Below are positions 10,059 through 18,939 of a stretch of DNA of 64,000 nt, piece by piece. The notes below the pieces were generated by a model. The model searched no databases. It was not told where the DNA came from and worked only from the letters and a program-made list of their open reading frames with translations. Location of the stretch: assembly GCA_044226365.1 (NCBI GenBank), contig JBGAHE010000011.1, positions 29,697-93,696 on the forward strand, given 5' to 3'. Source of the stretch: JALHNI01 sp044226365. Lineage in GTDB: Bacteria; Acidobacteriota; Terriglobia; Bryobacterales; Bryobacteraceae. How positions within the stretch are numbered: the stretch's first letter is position 1; the number at the start of each line of letters is the position of its first letter. Position numbers and translations under genes: made by a program.

Positions 10059-10883
10059 TCACGCGTCAACGACCGTCGTGATCTCGGGGAGCGGATAAGC
10101 GAATCGCCCCTCGAAAGTATCGGTAAAGATCTGCACTCCAGCCGAGTGGATCTTCCCATTCGATGCCCAGATGTGCACCGAATCCAGGCTGTGCGGCCGG
10201 CCCTTCATGTCCGTCGTTTGCCCGCCTGCCTCTTCGATCAGCAGCTTGCCAGCCGCCATATCCCACGGATTCAGCCGGAACTCCCAGAAGCCGTCCAGCC
10301 GTCCGCAAGCGACGTGCGCCAAGTCGATCGCCGCCGAACCGCTGCGCCGAATCCCGTGCGTCACCATCGCTAACTGATAGAAAAAATGGACATTGACATC
10401 CAAGTGGCGCCGCCGCGTCGGAAAACCCGTCGCAATCAGCCCCTCTTCGATGTTGTCTGCCGGCGATACTTGAATGCGCCGATTGTTCAGATACGCCCCG
10501 CCGCCGCGTTCGGCCGCGAACAGTTCATCGCGCGTGGGGTCGTACACCACCCCCGCAATCAGTTCGCCGCGATGCTCGAGCGCCAGAGTCACGTTATAGA
10601 CCGGGTAGCCGTGCGCGAAATTGGTCGTCCCGTCCACCGGATCGACGTACCAGCGATACTCGCTGGTCTTGTCGTGCAAACCGCTCTCTTCGGCCACGAT
10701 TGAATGCGTCGGAAAGTGGGTGCGCAAGCGTTCCAGCACGAGCGCTTCACTCGCGTGATCCGCCTCGGTGACCAGGTCCTGCTCGCCCTTGATTTGAAAA
10801 CGAACGCCGCGATCGAAGTACTTGCGGGTCAGCGCCCCAGCTTCCCGGGCGATTTCCGCCGCCGTCTCAAGAAATGATGCCAT
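10059..10883 (-). CDS. Inositol monophosphatase family protein (SuhB-like)
   Basis: 274 residues, the usual family length. Metal-binding signatures appear in order: AEESG (residues 64-68), DPVDGTTNFAHGYP (81-94, the classical motif) and WDMAAGKLLIEEAGG near residue 212. Family knowledge: Mg2+-dependent phosphatases of this fold hydrolyse myo-inositol-1-phosphate or related sugar/nucleotide phosphates; in some bacteria SuhB also acts in rRNA transcription antitermination. Which substrate applies here is not visible. The ATG follows the stop of the Hfq-like gene directly, with no spacer, so the two are probably cotranslated from one mRNA. Confidence 0.92.
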   Translation of the reverse strand: MASFLETAAEIAREAGALTRKYFDRGVRFQIKGEQDLVTEADHASEALVLERLRTHFPTHSIVAEESGLHDKTSEYRWYVDPVDGTTNFAHGYPVYNVTLALEHRGELIAGVVYDPTRDELFAAERGGGAYLNNRRIQVSPADNIEEGLIATGFPTRRRHLDVNVHFFYQLAMVTHGIRRSGSAAIDLAHVACGRLDGFWEFRLNPWDMAAGKLLIEEAGGQTTDMKGRPHSLDSVHIWASNGKIHSAGVQIFTDTFEGRFAYPLPEITTVVDA

Positions 10884-11123
10884 TCAACCCTTAGCGCCCG
10901 GATCCTCGTAGAGGTACTTGATTTCGTGCTTGTAGATGAACAAGTTCGGACCGTCCCCCCGCGTCAGCCGGATAAAGTGCCGGTCATAGTACTCCACCGT
11001 GCCGTGAACCAGCTCGTTGTTGACGAGTTTCACCGTCACCGGCGTTGCGGCATCGATCAGATGCCGAAGGTACTTGGGCTCCGCCAAGGTCGTTTCAGGT
11101 GCGAGGGTCTTCGCTTTGGCCAC
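10884..11123 (-). CDS. Divergent Hfq/LSm-like RNA-binding protein
   Basis: 79 residues. The layout follows Hfq: an N-terminal segment with YLRHLIDAATPVTVKLVNN corresponding to the Sm1 strand region, then GTVEYYDRHFIRL, and an Sm2-like FIYKHEIKYL holding the YKH triplet (residues 64-66) that lines the RNA-binding pore in Hfq. Family knowledge: Hfq forms a hexameric ring that pairs small RNAs with mRNAs. The rest is diverged from proteobacterial Hfq, and no acidic C-terminal tail is present. It sits between the VWFA gene and the phosphatase gene with almost no spacing. Assignment to the LSm fold is likely; full Hfq function is inferred. Confidence 0.75.
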   Translation of the reverse strand: MAKAKTLAPETTLAEPKYLRHLIDAATPVTVKLVNNELVHGTVEYYDRHFIRLTRGDGPNLFIYKHEIKYLYEDPGAKG

Positions 11124-11126
11124 GTA

Positions 11127-12047
11127 CTAGTCCGCATCTCCATAATAGCCACTGCGTGTCAGGAGCTGCAAACCAGCAGGAGACACCGTCGCGCCGGTGA
11201 GTTGCACCCGCACCGGATGGAATGGCTTCGCATCCAAGGGCAACTCCCGCGGGTAGTACCCGATCAGGTACTGGGTCCGTAAGTCGCTCAAAATCGTGGC
11301 GAACGTCTGATCGAGCTCCTTGCCCAACGCCGGCTGGAAGATCCGCCCGCCCGTATCGGCCGCCATCGTCGCCAAGGCATTCTCGCCCCCCACGTTCCGG
11401 CCCACCTCCTGCGTAATCGGACGGATCAGGATGGGATAGATGACACAATCGGCGCGCTGCACCGCCTCCAGCGCCTCGCGATACTTCTTCGCCGACGTCG
11501 TGTCGCCGCCATCGGTCACCACGATGATCACCTTCCGGCCGTCGCGCCGCTCGATGTCATGCGCGGCGAACCAGAGCGCGTCGTAGAGAGACGTGCCGGA
11601 CATCGCCTTTAGCCGCGCCAGCGGCCGCATCAGCCGGGGCAGATTGCGCGTGAAGTTTGCCTCCATGCGCACCTCATCGTGGAAGGTGTAGAGCGCCGCC
11701 CGATCTTCCTGATTACCTTCGCCGAACAGCGTCGTCAGAAACGCGCGCACGGCCCGCGCTTCGTCCTCAAGCTTGTTCACGGTGGAGAGGCTGTTGTCGA
11801 TCAACAGCGAGACCGACAGCGGCTGAGCTGTCGAACGCTCGAACACCGCGATCTCCTGGCGCACGCCGAGGTCCGTCACGGCGAAGTCTTCCTTCTTCAG
11901 GCTCCCAATCGGATTGCCCTTCGGGTCCTTCACCGTCACCAGCAGGCGCACCAGGCGCACCTTCACCTTAATGGTGGGAAGTTCCTGGGCCAATAACGCG
12001 GCTCCGGTCGCGAGACAAGCGCGCCGCGTCAGGCCCCTCGGAATCAT
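11127..12047 (-). CDS. VWFA-related acidobacterial protein, secreted or periplasmic
   Basis: 306 residues from the ATG at 12047, which overlaps the moaDE-like stop by four bases (ATGA); the longer open frame to 12347 lies inside that gene in another frame and is not used. The N-terminus MIPRGLTRRACLATGAALLAQ resembles a twin-arginine/Sec signal. A VWA domain follows with a complete MIDAS metal site: DNSLS, the Thr in SGTSLYDAL, and VVTDGGDTTS. Family knowledge: this matches the TIGR03436 'VWFA-related acidobacterial' family, thought to mediate metal-dependent adhesion, with no defined partner. It lies between the molybdopterin synthase fusion and the Hfq-like gene. Confidence 0.88.
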   Translation of the reverse strand: MIPRGLTRRACLATGAALLAQELPTIKVKVRLVRLLVTVKDPKGNPIGSLKKEDFAVTDLGVRQEIAVFERSTAQPLSVSLLIDNSLSTVNKLEDEARAVRAFLTTLFGEGNQEDRAALYTFHDEVRMEANFTRNLPRLMRPLARLKAMSGTSLYDALWFAAHDIERRDGRKVIIVVTDGGDTTSAKKYREALEAVQRADCVIYPILIRPITQEVGRNVGGENALATMAADTGGRIFQPALGKELDQTFATILSDLRTQYLIGYYPRELPLDAKPFHPVRVQLTGATVSPAGLQLLTRSGYYGDAD

Positions 12048-12784
12048 GACTGTTTCCCGGCCGGGGTGACCACGGACTCGTCCCAGTCCCCATCCACCCA
12101 CACCTCGCCATCGGCGAAGTGCTCTTTCTTCCAAATCGGCACGGTCTTCTTCAAGCGGTTGATGCCGTCCAGCGCCGCGGCGAACGCCGGTCCCCGGTGT
12201 GGCGAAGTCGCCACCACCACCACGCTCGCCTCGCCGATCTCCAACCGGCCCAGCCGATGCACCAGCGCAATCCGGCTGATGGCGTGCGCCGCGGCGATCT
12301 CGCGCCCGATCTGCGCCATCATCTTGATCGCCATGGCTTCGTAGCACTCGTAGTCGAGGTATAGCGTCGCGCGGCCCTTGGTGTTATCGCGCACCACGCC
12401 TTCGAAATCCACCATCGCGCCGTCGTGCGTCTGCAGCATCTGGCGCTTGATCTCTTCGGTGTCGATCGTCTCGCGAGTCAGGGCGAAGAAATGACCGGCG
12501 GGATCCTGAATCACATGTGTGTAGGGTCCGGAGCCGCCGGAAACGGGCGGCAGAAACGCGATCTCATCGCCATCGGCAATCGGCGCATCCAATGTTTCAA
12601 AGCTCTGATTGCGGGCCAGCACAATGCTCGCCGCCAAGCCTTTCAGCCGCGGATTCCGCTGCGCGTAATGCGCAAACACGTCGCCCAGACGATACCCGTC
12701 GGCCGACACACCGAGCTCCAGGTTCTCCTGCGAAGTCCCCATCAGGTCCCGCAGAAGTCCGAAAAATAGGACTTGGACGCGCAC
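12044..12784 (-). CDS. MoaD-MoaE fusion, molybdopterin synthase
   Basis: 246 residues. Residues 1-84 form a ubiquitin-like MoaD domain ending FLPPVSGG, with the Gly-Gly that must become a thiocarboxylate. From about residue 90 a MoaE domain follows with VVRDNTKG, LVHRLGRLEIGE, VVATSPHRGPAF and RLKKTVPIWKKEHF, holding the conserved lysines. Family knowledge: MoaD and MoaE convert cyclic pyranopterin monophosphate to molybdopterin. In a fusion the Gly-Gly is internal, so proteolytic release or an altered mechanism is expected, as reported for mycobacterial MoaX. Its stop overlaps the VWFA gene start. Confidence 0.93.
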   Translation of the reverse strand: MRVQVLFFGLLRDLMGTSQENLELGVSADGYRLGDVFAHYAQRNPRLKGLAASIVLARNQSFETLDAPIADGDEIAFLPPVSGGSGPYTHVIQDPAGHFFALTRETIDTEEIKRQMLQTHDGAMVDFEGVVRDNTKGRATLYLDYECYEAMAIKMMAQIGREIAAAHAISRIALVHRLGRLEIGEASVVVVATSPHRGPAFAAALDGINRLKKTVPIWKKEHFADGEVWVDGDWDESVVTPAGKQS

Positions 12785-12841
12785 TGCAGTCAGTTTAACA
12801 GACGCCTCTGAAAGCTCCCAGATTTCAGCGATTTTGGGCCA

Positions 12842-14494
12842 TTACCAGATCGGCGGCCGGCAGCACGTGGCGTATGATTTCGCCCCCACCGTGTCGCGCG
12901 CTCCCGGAATTCCCGGTCCGCCCGCCGCCACATAACCCTGGCTCGCGCCCGTCTCATCCGGGCTCACCCAGAACGAATACAGGCTGCCCTCGCGCAGATG
13001 GAAGCGAAACCGCACGGGCTTGCCCGCCAAGCTCGCCAGGCTGGCGCCATTCTTCCAGCGCACCGGCTGCAGCGTATTGTCCGAACGAATCACCACCGCA
13101 TCCTGCTTCCCAAAACCCGCCAGCGGCCGTCCTTCGCGATCCAACACCTCGACGAACAAGTCGCCCGCCACCGCGTCCACGTTGACGAACATTTGCTGGC
13201 CGCGGAAGGTCACCGGCTTGGTCGTCAGCACTCCGGCTCGCCCCACCGCGTCCATCGACGCAAAGCCATCGCGGCGCAGCGTCGCCAGGCCCATCGAAAC
13301 GTCACCGGACGTCCGAATGCCCGGATGACCGGCCCGTCCGCTGACATAGAAATAGAGACGATCGCCCACCACCAGACACCCGCCGCCGGCCGGCTGGACG
13401 TTGGCATAATTCCAGGTCCCCACCTTGTCCGAATTCGGCAGGAAGGGCCTGCGGTTCGGGCGGTCCCAATGAAAACCGTCCCGGGAGTAGGCGAGCGAGA
13501 TGTTGTTCGGCTTTTCCGCATCGAGCGGCTGTCCGCGCCAGATAGCGAACATCCCCACCATCAGGCTCTCGTAGGGAAACGCGTCCACCTGGTACAACTG
13601 CGGCCGGACGTTCAGGTCCAGCCGGCGCCCATCCAGCCGATCCGCGCCCACCCAATTCACAGATTCCTTGAAGCGCTGCACGCCGTCCACCAGGTCATCC
13701 GTCTCCAGATACTTGCGCAGACGGCCCAGATGATCCGGATTGTCCGGCACTTGGCGCGGCACCCAATCGTGGTCACGCAGGCTCATCACCCACTTGCCCA
13801 GGAACGGATTGCGGAAGAACGTCGTCCGGTCGCTCCACGGCACGCTCTTGCCGGCCGGCGCGCCCCAGTGAATGCCATCCGCCGAGTAGTAAACCTCCAT
13901 CGGCTTCATGTGCCCGCGCGAGATCAGCGCTTTGTAGCGCCGCGCCGGATTCTTCTCTTCGAGGTCGAGATAGATGCTCGACGAATCGCGCGCCCCGGGG
14001 ATAACGACGTTCGTACCGGCCTTCACATCGAGCGCCGGCTTCGACCAATGCACGCCATCGGTCGACGTCGCGTAGTTCGTCGAATTGACGCTGTAATACC
14101 AGGCCTTGAAGAGCTTGTCGGCGGGGTCGAAGAAGATGCCGTCGCTGAAGGGCATCGCCTTGCCCACGCCTTCGACGAACTCATGGGGTTGATCCGCCTT
14201 CAGCACCGGGTTCAGCGGATAGTACTCCGCCTCGTGGAACGTGCGCCGCAGATCGGTCTGCTCCACCAGGAAGTGATCGACAAACAGTTGCCGCCCCACA
14301 TCGATCGGGATGACAGCCGGGCCTTCCAGCAGATAAGGCGGCGTGGGCTGCGGCTCAGTGGAAAGCACGACATTCCGCGGCGGCCATTCGGCCGGCAGCA
14401 CAATGCCGTTGTACAGCGTCCGTCCGCCTGTCTGCGCCAGGCAAAGGGCCAGGAACGGCCCCGCTCCCAACAGCTTCCAAGACGGGCGGCGCAT
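12842..14494 (-). CDS. Secreted five-bladed beta-propeller glycosidase-like protein (GH32/GH43-like fold)
   Basis: 550 residues with an N-terminal signal (LLGAGPFLALCLAQT). Recurring propeller features include FSDGIFFDPADKLFKAWYY, TSTDGVHWSKPALDV, YSADGIHWGAP and YSRDGFHWDRP, the 'S.DG.HW' repeats typical of proteins annotated as glycosyl hydrolase family 32-like. Family knowledge: these folds cleave plant or microbial polysaccharides, but the catalytic acids are not certain from sequence alone, so it may be a binding protein. The ATG overlaps the stop of the TonB receptor gene by one base (TAATG). This supports a shared function in capturing and cutting a glycan. Confidence 0.72.
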   Translation of the reverse strand: MRRPSWKLLGAGPFLALCLAQTGGRTLYNGIVLPAEWPPRNVVLSTEPQPTPPYLLEGPAVIPIDVGRQLFVDHFLVEQTDLRRTFHEAEYYPLNPVLKADQPHEFVEGVGKAMPFSDGIFFDPADKLFKAWYYSVNSTNYATSTDGVHWSKPALDVKAGTNVVIPGARDSSSIYLDLEEKNPARRYKALISRGHMKPMEVYYSADGIHWGAPAGKSVPWSDRTTFFRNPFLGKWVMSLRDHDWVPRQVPDNPDHLGRLRKYLETDDLVDGVQRFKESVNWVGADRLDGRRLDLNVRPQLYQVDAFPYESLMVGMFAIWRGQPLDAEKPNNISLAYSRDGFHWDRPNRRPFLPNSDKVGTWNYANVQPAGGGCLVVGDRLYFYVSGRAGHPGIRTSGDVSMGLATLRRDGFASMDAVGRAGVLTTKPVTFRGQQMFVNVDAVAGDLFVEVLDREGRPLAGFGKQDAVVIRSDNTLQPVRWKNGASLASLAGKPVRFRFHLREGSLYSFWVSPDETGASQGYVAAGGPGIPGARDTVGAKSYATCCRPPIW

Positions 14495-17400
14495 TAGAAG
14501 CCGATCCTCAGGCCGAACCGGAACAGGCGCTCGTCGATGCCCTCTTTGGCCCGCGCCGTGGCGCCAATCGTCGTCACTTCCATATAGCCGCCCAGGCTCC
14601 GGATGCTGCCATCAGGATTCAGAATCATGTTGGACACATTGTTGCCCGGATTGCCGAAGTGCGGCGTGTTGCTCAGGTTGAAGCCTTCGGCGCGGAACTG
14701 GATGGTGACCCGTTCCGTAGCACGGAAGGTGCGGAAGATGCCGCCGTCCACCCCGATGTAGCCCGGGCCGCGCAGCAGGTTGAAGCCCGCCGTACCGAAG
14801 CGCGCACCCGTTACCGGCGCAAACGCCAGCGGGTCGAAGTAGGCCGACCCGGAACCGATGCCGCCCAGTTTCTGCACTTCCGCCTTCACCAGATCGGCCC
14901 GCTGCGTGTTGCCGGGGGCATCGAGCGACGTCGCGGCCGAGGTCACCGAAAACGGCAAGCCAGAGAAGGCACTGAACACCGAGTTCACCTGCCAGCCGCC
15001 GAAGATCGCCGAACCCAGTCCGCCGCCGCTCAAGTACCGGCGCCCCTTACCGAAGGGCAGTTCCGCCAGCGCCGTCACCTGCAGGTTGTGCGTGCGATCG
15101 TAGCCCGTCACCGACCGGTTCAACCGGTTGTACTCCGGAATCTGAATCGCCGGCGAGCCATCGCTATCGTCGTTGCAGCAGAGACCCTGCGCCTTGGACC
15201 AGGTGTAGGACGTGCCGATCTGCACGCCGCGCGAGAACGCCCGCGACAGTTGCGCCTGCATCGCGTCATAGCGGCCGGTGCCGATCGGCGCCACCACCTG
15301 CGTCGAAGTCGTACGGCCGAACGGAGCAAACAGCGGACGGCTGGCGTTGCCGCCGCCCGGCCGCCCCACGTTGTAATCGATCAAGCCCAGCTGCCGCGTC
15401 TGCCGCGTGGCCACATAGCCCACCTGACCCGTGAAGTTGCCGAACAGCCGCCGCTGGACCGTGAAGTTCCACGCCTGCAGATACCCGCGCGGCATGTCCT
15501 TGGGAACGGTTCGCGTCGTGAACGCCGCGGGCACCGTCACCAGGCCATTGCCCAGATCGGGAGGAGTCAACGCCGGAATGCCTTGCTGCAACGTCCGCGC
15601 CGGCAGATAGGCGTTGGCGCCATCGAGCGTCAGCGCCACCAGCGTCGGATAGTTGGTCACCATCGGCCGCGCCAGCGAGTACGGATCGTTTGTGATGCCG
15701 TAGCCCGCGCGAATCACCGTCTTCTCCGAGAAGCGATAGGCCAAACCAAATCGCGGCCCAAAGCCGCCGCGCGAAGGACGAATGCCGCAATCGAGCGGCT
15801 GATTGCCCACGCCGCAAATCATCATCTGGTTGGTGGCGAGGTCATAGTTCTCAATGCCGCGATCGGCGCGGGTCGGCACCGGGAAGTACTCCCAGCGCAA
15901 GCCCATCGAGATCGTCAGGCGCCGTGTGGCTTGCCACTGGTCGCGCAGGTAGAGGCCGTAAATCGAAGCGCGCGTGGTGATCTCGTCGGGCACCTGCAAC
16001 ATCTTTTGGATGCGCGTCGGCGAACCCAGCAGGAAGTCGCCCCACGAGTTGAAGACGTTCGGCGACGGGCCGTTGCGAATGTTGGTGACGCCGCCCGTGA
16101 AGGAGAAGCCGCCCGGCGCCCCGCCGCCCGCCCCGCCCAGTTCGTGCTGAATGCGGTTCATGTGCTGGCGCGAGACGTCCACGCCGAAACGGATGTTGTG
16201 GCTGCCCTTGGTGAGATTGCCGTTGGTGGCCATCTGCCAGGCCGGATCGTGCCAGATAATCGGCCAGTTGGTGAACGGCAAGCCGAGCGTTGTCAGGCTG
16301 GTGATGGCGAAGTTCGGCCAACCGCCTTGATAGCGCCGCGGACCATTGGTGCCTGGAATCCCCAGAAAGTCGAGACCCAGCTTCTCGTCCAGGCGGATCT
16401 GCTCCGAGTTCGTGTCGAGCAGGTTGAAGCCGAAGTTGCCGTCGATGAGGAACGACGGATTGAAAACGTAGGTGCCGGCGACGCTTAAGCTGTGCGTTTT
16501 GCCGGTCGCAAGGCCGGCAAAGCCCGACGCGCTGTTCGTCATCGGGCCGCCCAATTGGCCGAAGATCGGCGGGCTATCCATCTTGTAGTTCAGCAGGCCG
16601 TAACGGCTGTACAGGAAGAGCTTGGACGACGGGTTCCAGTTCAGCTTCAGGTCCATCGTATTGCGATCGAAGGCGTACGGATCGCCCTTGAAGAAGTTGT
16701 TCGCCAACCGGTCGGTAAACGTCGGCGCCGGAATCAGGCCGGCGATCTTGAGCGCGATGGGGTCCTGCCGGGAGCGCGGAATCTGGTTGTTCGGAAAGGC
16801 CAGCCGCCCGGAGCCGTCGGTGATGCCGGTGGCGGGGTCGTAGATGGGGCGCGTCGAGCCCGAAAGGTCGCCCAGGATCATCGCCGCCGTGGGCACGCTG
16901 CCGAAGGAGGTGCCGGTTTGGCGGTCGCGCGTGCCTTCGAACGAGAAGAAGTAGAACAGCTTGTCCTTGACGATCGGCCCGCCGATGGTGCCACCGAACT
17001 GGTTCATGATCGACTTGGGATTGCGTTCGCCGGCCGGCAGAAAGAACGGCTTGGCCTTGGTGACGTTGTTGTTGTGATACTCAAAACCCGAGCCATGCAA
17101 TTGGTTGGTGCCGCTCTTCACCTGCAGGTTGATCGCCGCCCCGCCCGCCATGCCTTGTTCGGCGTCGAAGCTGTTAGTAGCCACGTTCACGTTCTCGATG
17201 GCTTCGAGCGCCGGCACATAGGTGGTCAGATGCGGCAGCCACACGCCGTTGGTCGTCACGCCGTCGATGCGCATGTTATTGCCGTAACGGCTGCTGCCAT
17301 TGACGTTGAAGGCCAGCGAGCGCGCCGGATTCGCGGCAATGCTGTTGGTTTGCCCGGCCGGCGAGAAGCCCGGCAGCGTGCTCAGCAAATGCTGGAAGTT

Positions 17401-17865
17401 GCGGCCCGGCGGCACGGGCAGATTGACCAGAGCGCGGGTACCGATTTCGGACTTCACCTCCGCCCGGTCCATTTGCATCGCGTTCACTGACGCATCCACC
17501 ACCACACTCTCGGCGACCTGCCCGACTTGCAGGGCTACGTCCAAGCGCAGCACGCCATTGATGCTCACCTCGAGCCCCTTGCGCTGCTGCTCCGCAAACC
17601 CGGACTGCGTCACGCGAAGTTCATAGGGACCGCTGGGCACGTTAGTAAACGAATAGGCGCCCGTCTCGGCCGCTTGCGCCGTCCGCGTCTGATTCGTTGC
17701 CGTATTCAGCAAGGTCACCGTGGCTCCGGCTACCGCCGCGCCGGACGAGTCCGTGATGTTCCCCACCACCGAACCATAGAGCACCTGCGCCGCGAGCCGC
17801 GCCGGTGCCGTCACGCTCATGAGCAGCACGCTGGCCAGGGCCAGGAAAAGACAATGACGCCGCAT
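14494..17865 (-). CDS. TonB-dependent receptor with N-terminal carboxypeptidase-regulatory domain
   Basis: 1123 residues from the ATG at 17865, chosen because a strong AGGAGGT site lies seven bases upstream and a clean signal peptide (CLFLALASVLLMSVTAPA) follows; a longer frame to 17937 lacks both. A CarboxypepD_reg-like domain (GNITDSSGAAVAGATVTLLN) leads into a plug with NLPVPPGRNFQHLLSTLPGF and a beta-barrel ending RFGLRIGF. Family knowledge: an outer-membrane receptor energised by TonB. It is the second gene family member in this window. It is coupled to the propeller glycosidase-like gene, so an oligosaccharide ligand is a reasonable inference. Confidence 0.92.
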   Translation of the reverse strand: MRRHCLFLALASVLLMSVTAPARLAAQVLYGSVVGNITDSSGAAVAGATVTLLNTATNQTRTAQAAETGAYSFTNVPSGPYELRVTQSGFAEQQRKGLEVSINGVLRLDVALQVGQVAESVVVDASVNAMQMDRAEVKSEIGTRALVNLPVPPGRNFQHLLSTLPGFSPAGQTNSIAANPARSLAFNVNGSSRYGNNMRIDGVTTNGVWLPHLTTYVPALEAIENVNVATNSFDAEQGMAGGAAINLQVKSGTNQLHGSGFEYHNNNVTKAKPFFLPAGERNPKSIMNQFGGTIGGPIVKDKLFYFFSFEGTRDRQTGTSFGSVPTAAMILGDLSGSTRPIYDPATGITDGSGRLAFPNNQIPRSRQDPIALKIAGLIPAPTFTDRLANNFFKGDPYAFDRNTMDLKLNWNPSSKLFLYSRYGLLNYKMDSPPIFGQLGGPMTNSASGFAGLATGKTHSLSVAGTYVFNPSFLIDGNFGFNLLDTNSEQIRLDEKLGLDFLGIPGTNGPRRYQGGWPNFAITSLTTLGLPFTNWPIIWHDPAWQMATNGNLTKGSHNIRFGVDVSRQHMNRIQHELGGAGGGAPGGFSFTGGVTNIRNGPSPNVFNSWGDFLLGSPTRIQKMLQVPDEITTRASIYGLYLRDQWQATRRLTISMGLRWEYFPVPTRADRGIENYDLATNQMMICGVGNQPLDCGIRPSRGGFGPRFGLAYRFSEKTVIRAGYGITNDPYSLARPMVTNYPTLVALTLDGANAYLPARTLQQGIPALTPPDLGNGLVTVPAAFTTRTVPKDMPRGYLQAWNFTVQRRLFGNFTGQVGYVATRQTRQLGLIDYNVGRPGGGNASRPLFAPFGRTTSTQVVAPIGTGRYDAMQAQLSRAFSRGVQIGTSYTWSKAQGLCCNDDSDGSPAIQIPEYNRLNRSVTGYDRTHNLQVTALAELPFGKGRRYLSGGGLGSAIFGGWQVNSVFSAFSGLPFSVTSAATSLDAPGNTQRADLVKAEVQKLGGIGSGSAYFDPLAFAPVTGARFGTAGFNLLRGPGYIGVDGGIFRTFRATERVTIQFRAEGFNLSNTPHFGNPGNNVSNMILNPDGSIRSLGGYMEVTTIGATARAKEGIDERLFRFGLRIGF

Positions 17866-17872
17866 AAACAAG

Positions 17873-17879
17873 ACCTCCT
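17873..17879 (-). promoter_or_regulatory. Shine-Dalgarno site that fixes the TonB receptor start
   Basis: Read on the minus strand this is AGGAGGT, followed by seven bases (CTTGTTT) and then ATG at 17865. It is a near-perfect anti-16S match and decides between this start and the upstream in-frame ATG at 17937. Confidence 0.8.
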
Positions 17880-17950
17880 GCTGATTTGTCATGACAATGG
17901 TGTGCGAACCGTCGCACGTTTTCCAGCTCTGTCCCACATAGCGGGATAAC

Positions 17951-18766
17951 CTACGGCTGGACCGGCTCCGCCTGGCGCTCGGCTATCAACTTCCGGTGCT
18001 GCGCATGGACAGCCTTCAGGTGTTCCCGCACCGCAAACATGTCCGAAGCGCAGAGGATCAGTTGCGCGCCGCAATCGAGCGCATCGTCGATCAAACCGGG
18101 GTGAGCGGTGGCCACCGCGGCAATCTTGCCCTGCTCGCGAATGGTCTCGATCGCCGAGCGATAGAGACGACGGAAGGCCGGGTTGCCGAAGTCGAGCGGC
18201 ATGCCAGCCGAGATCGACAAGTCCGCCGGCCCCACCAACGCGCCTTCGATCCCCGGCACGCTGACGATCTCCGCGCAGCAGCGCACGCCTTCCATGCTTT
18301 CGATCTGCGGGAAGAGGTAGGTCTCTTCGTTCGCCGCGGCCATGGTCTCCAGGCGCGAGTGCAGCGCGTACTTCATGCCGCGCGTGGCGCCGTTGTAGCC
18401 GCGTTCGCCCAGCGGAGCGAATTTGCCCCACTGCACGATCTGCCGCGCCATCCCGGCGGACTCCACCATCGGAATCACCACAAAACGCGCGCCCATCTCC
18501 AAGGCCGGCAGAATCGCATCCCGCGACGCGCCCGCCACGCGCAGCAACGGCAGCGCCCCGCTGGCATCGCAGGCAATGCAGAACGCCTCAATCTCGCGCG
18601 GGGAGCGGCGATAGTGTTCGAGGTCCAACCAGACCACGTCGTAGCCCACCTGTCCCGCCATTTCCACGAAGGCGGGCACGGCGCTATCGAGCGCGCAGCC
18701 CAGCAGCACCGGCTGGCGGTCTAAGATCTCCTTGAGCGGCCGGGCCTTCAGTTCCGCCATGTTCAT
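17951..18766 (-). CDS. HpcH/HpaI-type 2-oxo acid aldolase
   Basis: 271 residues from the ATG at 18766, which overlaps the stop of the 58-residue gene (ATGA); an ATG two codons later at 18760 has better spacing from the GGAGG site and is an equal alternative. Motifs of the class II HpcH/HpaI barrel are present: WLDLEHYRRS, GARFVVIPMVES, PQIESMEG (metal-binding Glu) and GPADLSISAGMP (metal-binding Asp). Family knowledge: these divalent-metal enzymes cleave 2-keto-3-deoxy acids to pyruvate plus an aldehyde. It is the last gene of the symporter operon, so it probably breaks down a product derived from the imported compound. Confidence 0.88.
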   Translation of the reverse strand: MNMAELKARPLKEILDRQPVLLGCALDSAVPAFVEMAGQVGYDVVWLDLEHYRRSPREIEAFCIACDASGALPLLRVAGASRDAILPALEMGARFVVIPMVESAGMARQIVQWGKFAPLGERGYNGATRGMKYALHSRLETMAAANEETYLFPQIESMEGVRCCAEIVSVPGIEGALVGPADLSISAGMPLDFGNPAFRRLYRSAIETIREQGKIAAVATAHPGLIDDALDCGAQLILCASDMFAVREHLKAVHAQHRKLIAERQAEPVQP

Positions 18767-18939
18767 TGGCCTCCTCGCAGCCATGCACAAATCGCCATCA
18801 ATCCTCCATGCAATAGGGCGGAAACGCCACACGCCGCCACGAATCCCACCACCGCTTCCTGGCCCGGCCAGGGCATTTCCCAATCGCGATGCCGCATCAA
18901 CCGGCGATACAGTTCGCCACCCGTTCGGGGATCACGCAT
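18763..18939 (-). CDS. Small (58-residue) single-span membrane protein between symporter and aldolase
   Basis: An open frame from ATG at 18939 to TGA at 18763. It begins MRDPRTGGELYRRLM and ends AICAWLRGGQ. Residues 29-54 are hydrophobic and could form one membrane segment. Its start overlaps the end of the symporter gene by eight bases, and its stop overlaps the aldolase ATG by four, so it is locked into a translationally coupled trio. I do not recognise a family. Small partner proteins are known for some transporters of the sodium:solute symporter family (for example YhdT with PanF, YjcH with ActP), so an accessory role is a reasonable guess, but no more than that. Confidence 0.65.
   Translation of the reverse strand: MRDPRTGGELYRRLMRHRDWEMPWPGQEAVVGFVAACGVSALLHGGLMAICAWLRGGQ

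Noticed and set aside
12048..12347. N-terminal extension of the VWFA protein
   Set aside because: The extra residues lie inside the MoaD-MoaE gene in another frame; the ATGA overlap and signal peptide fix the start at 12047.
14659..16488. Long open frame (609 residues) on the plus strand
   Set aside because: It lies antisense to the TonB receptor gene, is arginine/histidine-rich and has no recognisable domain; such shadows are common in GC-rich genes.
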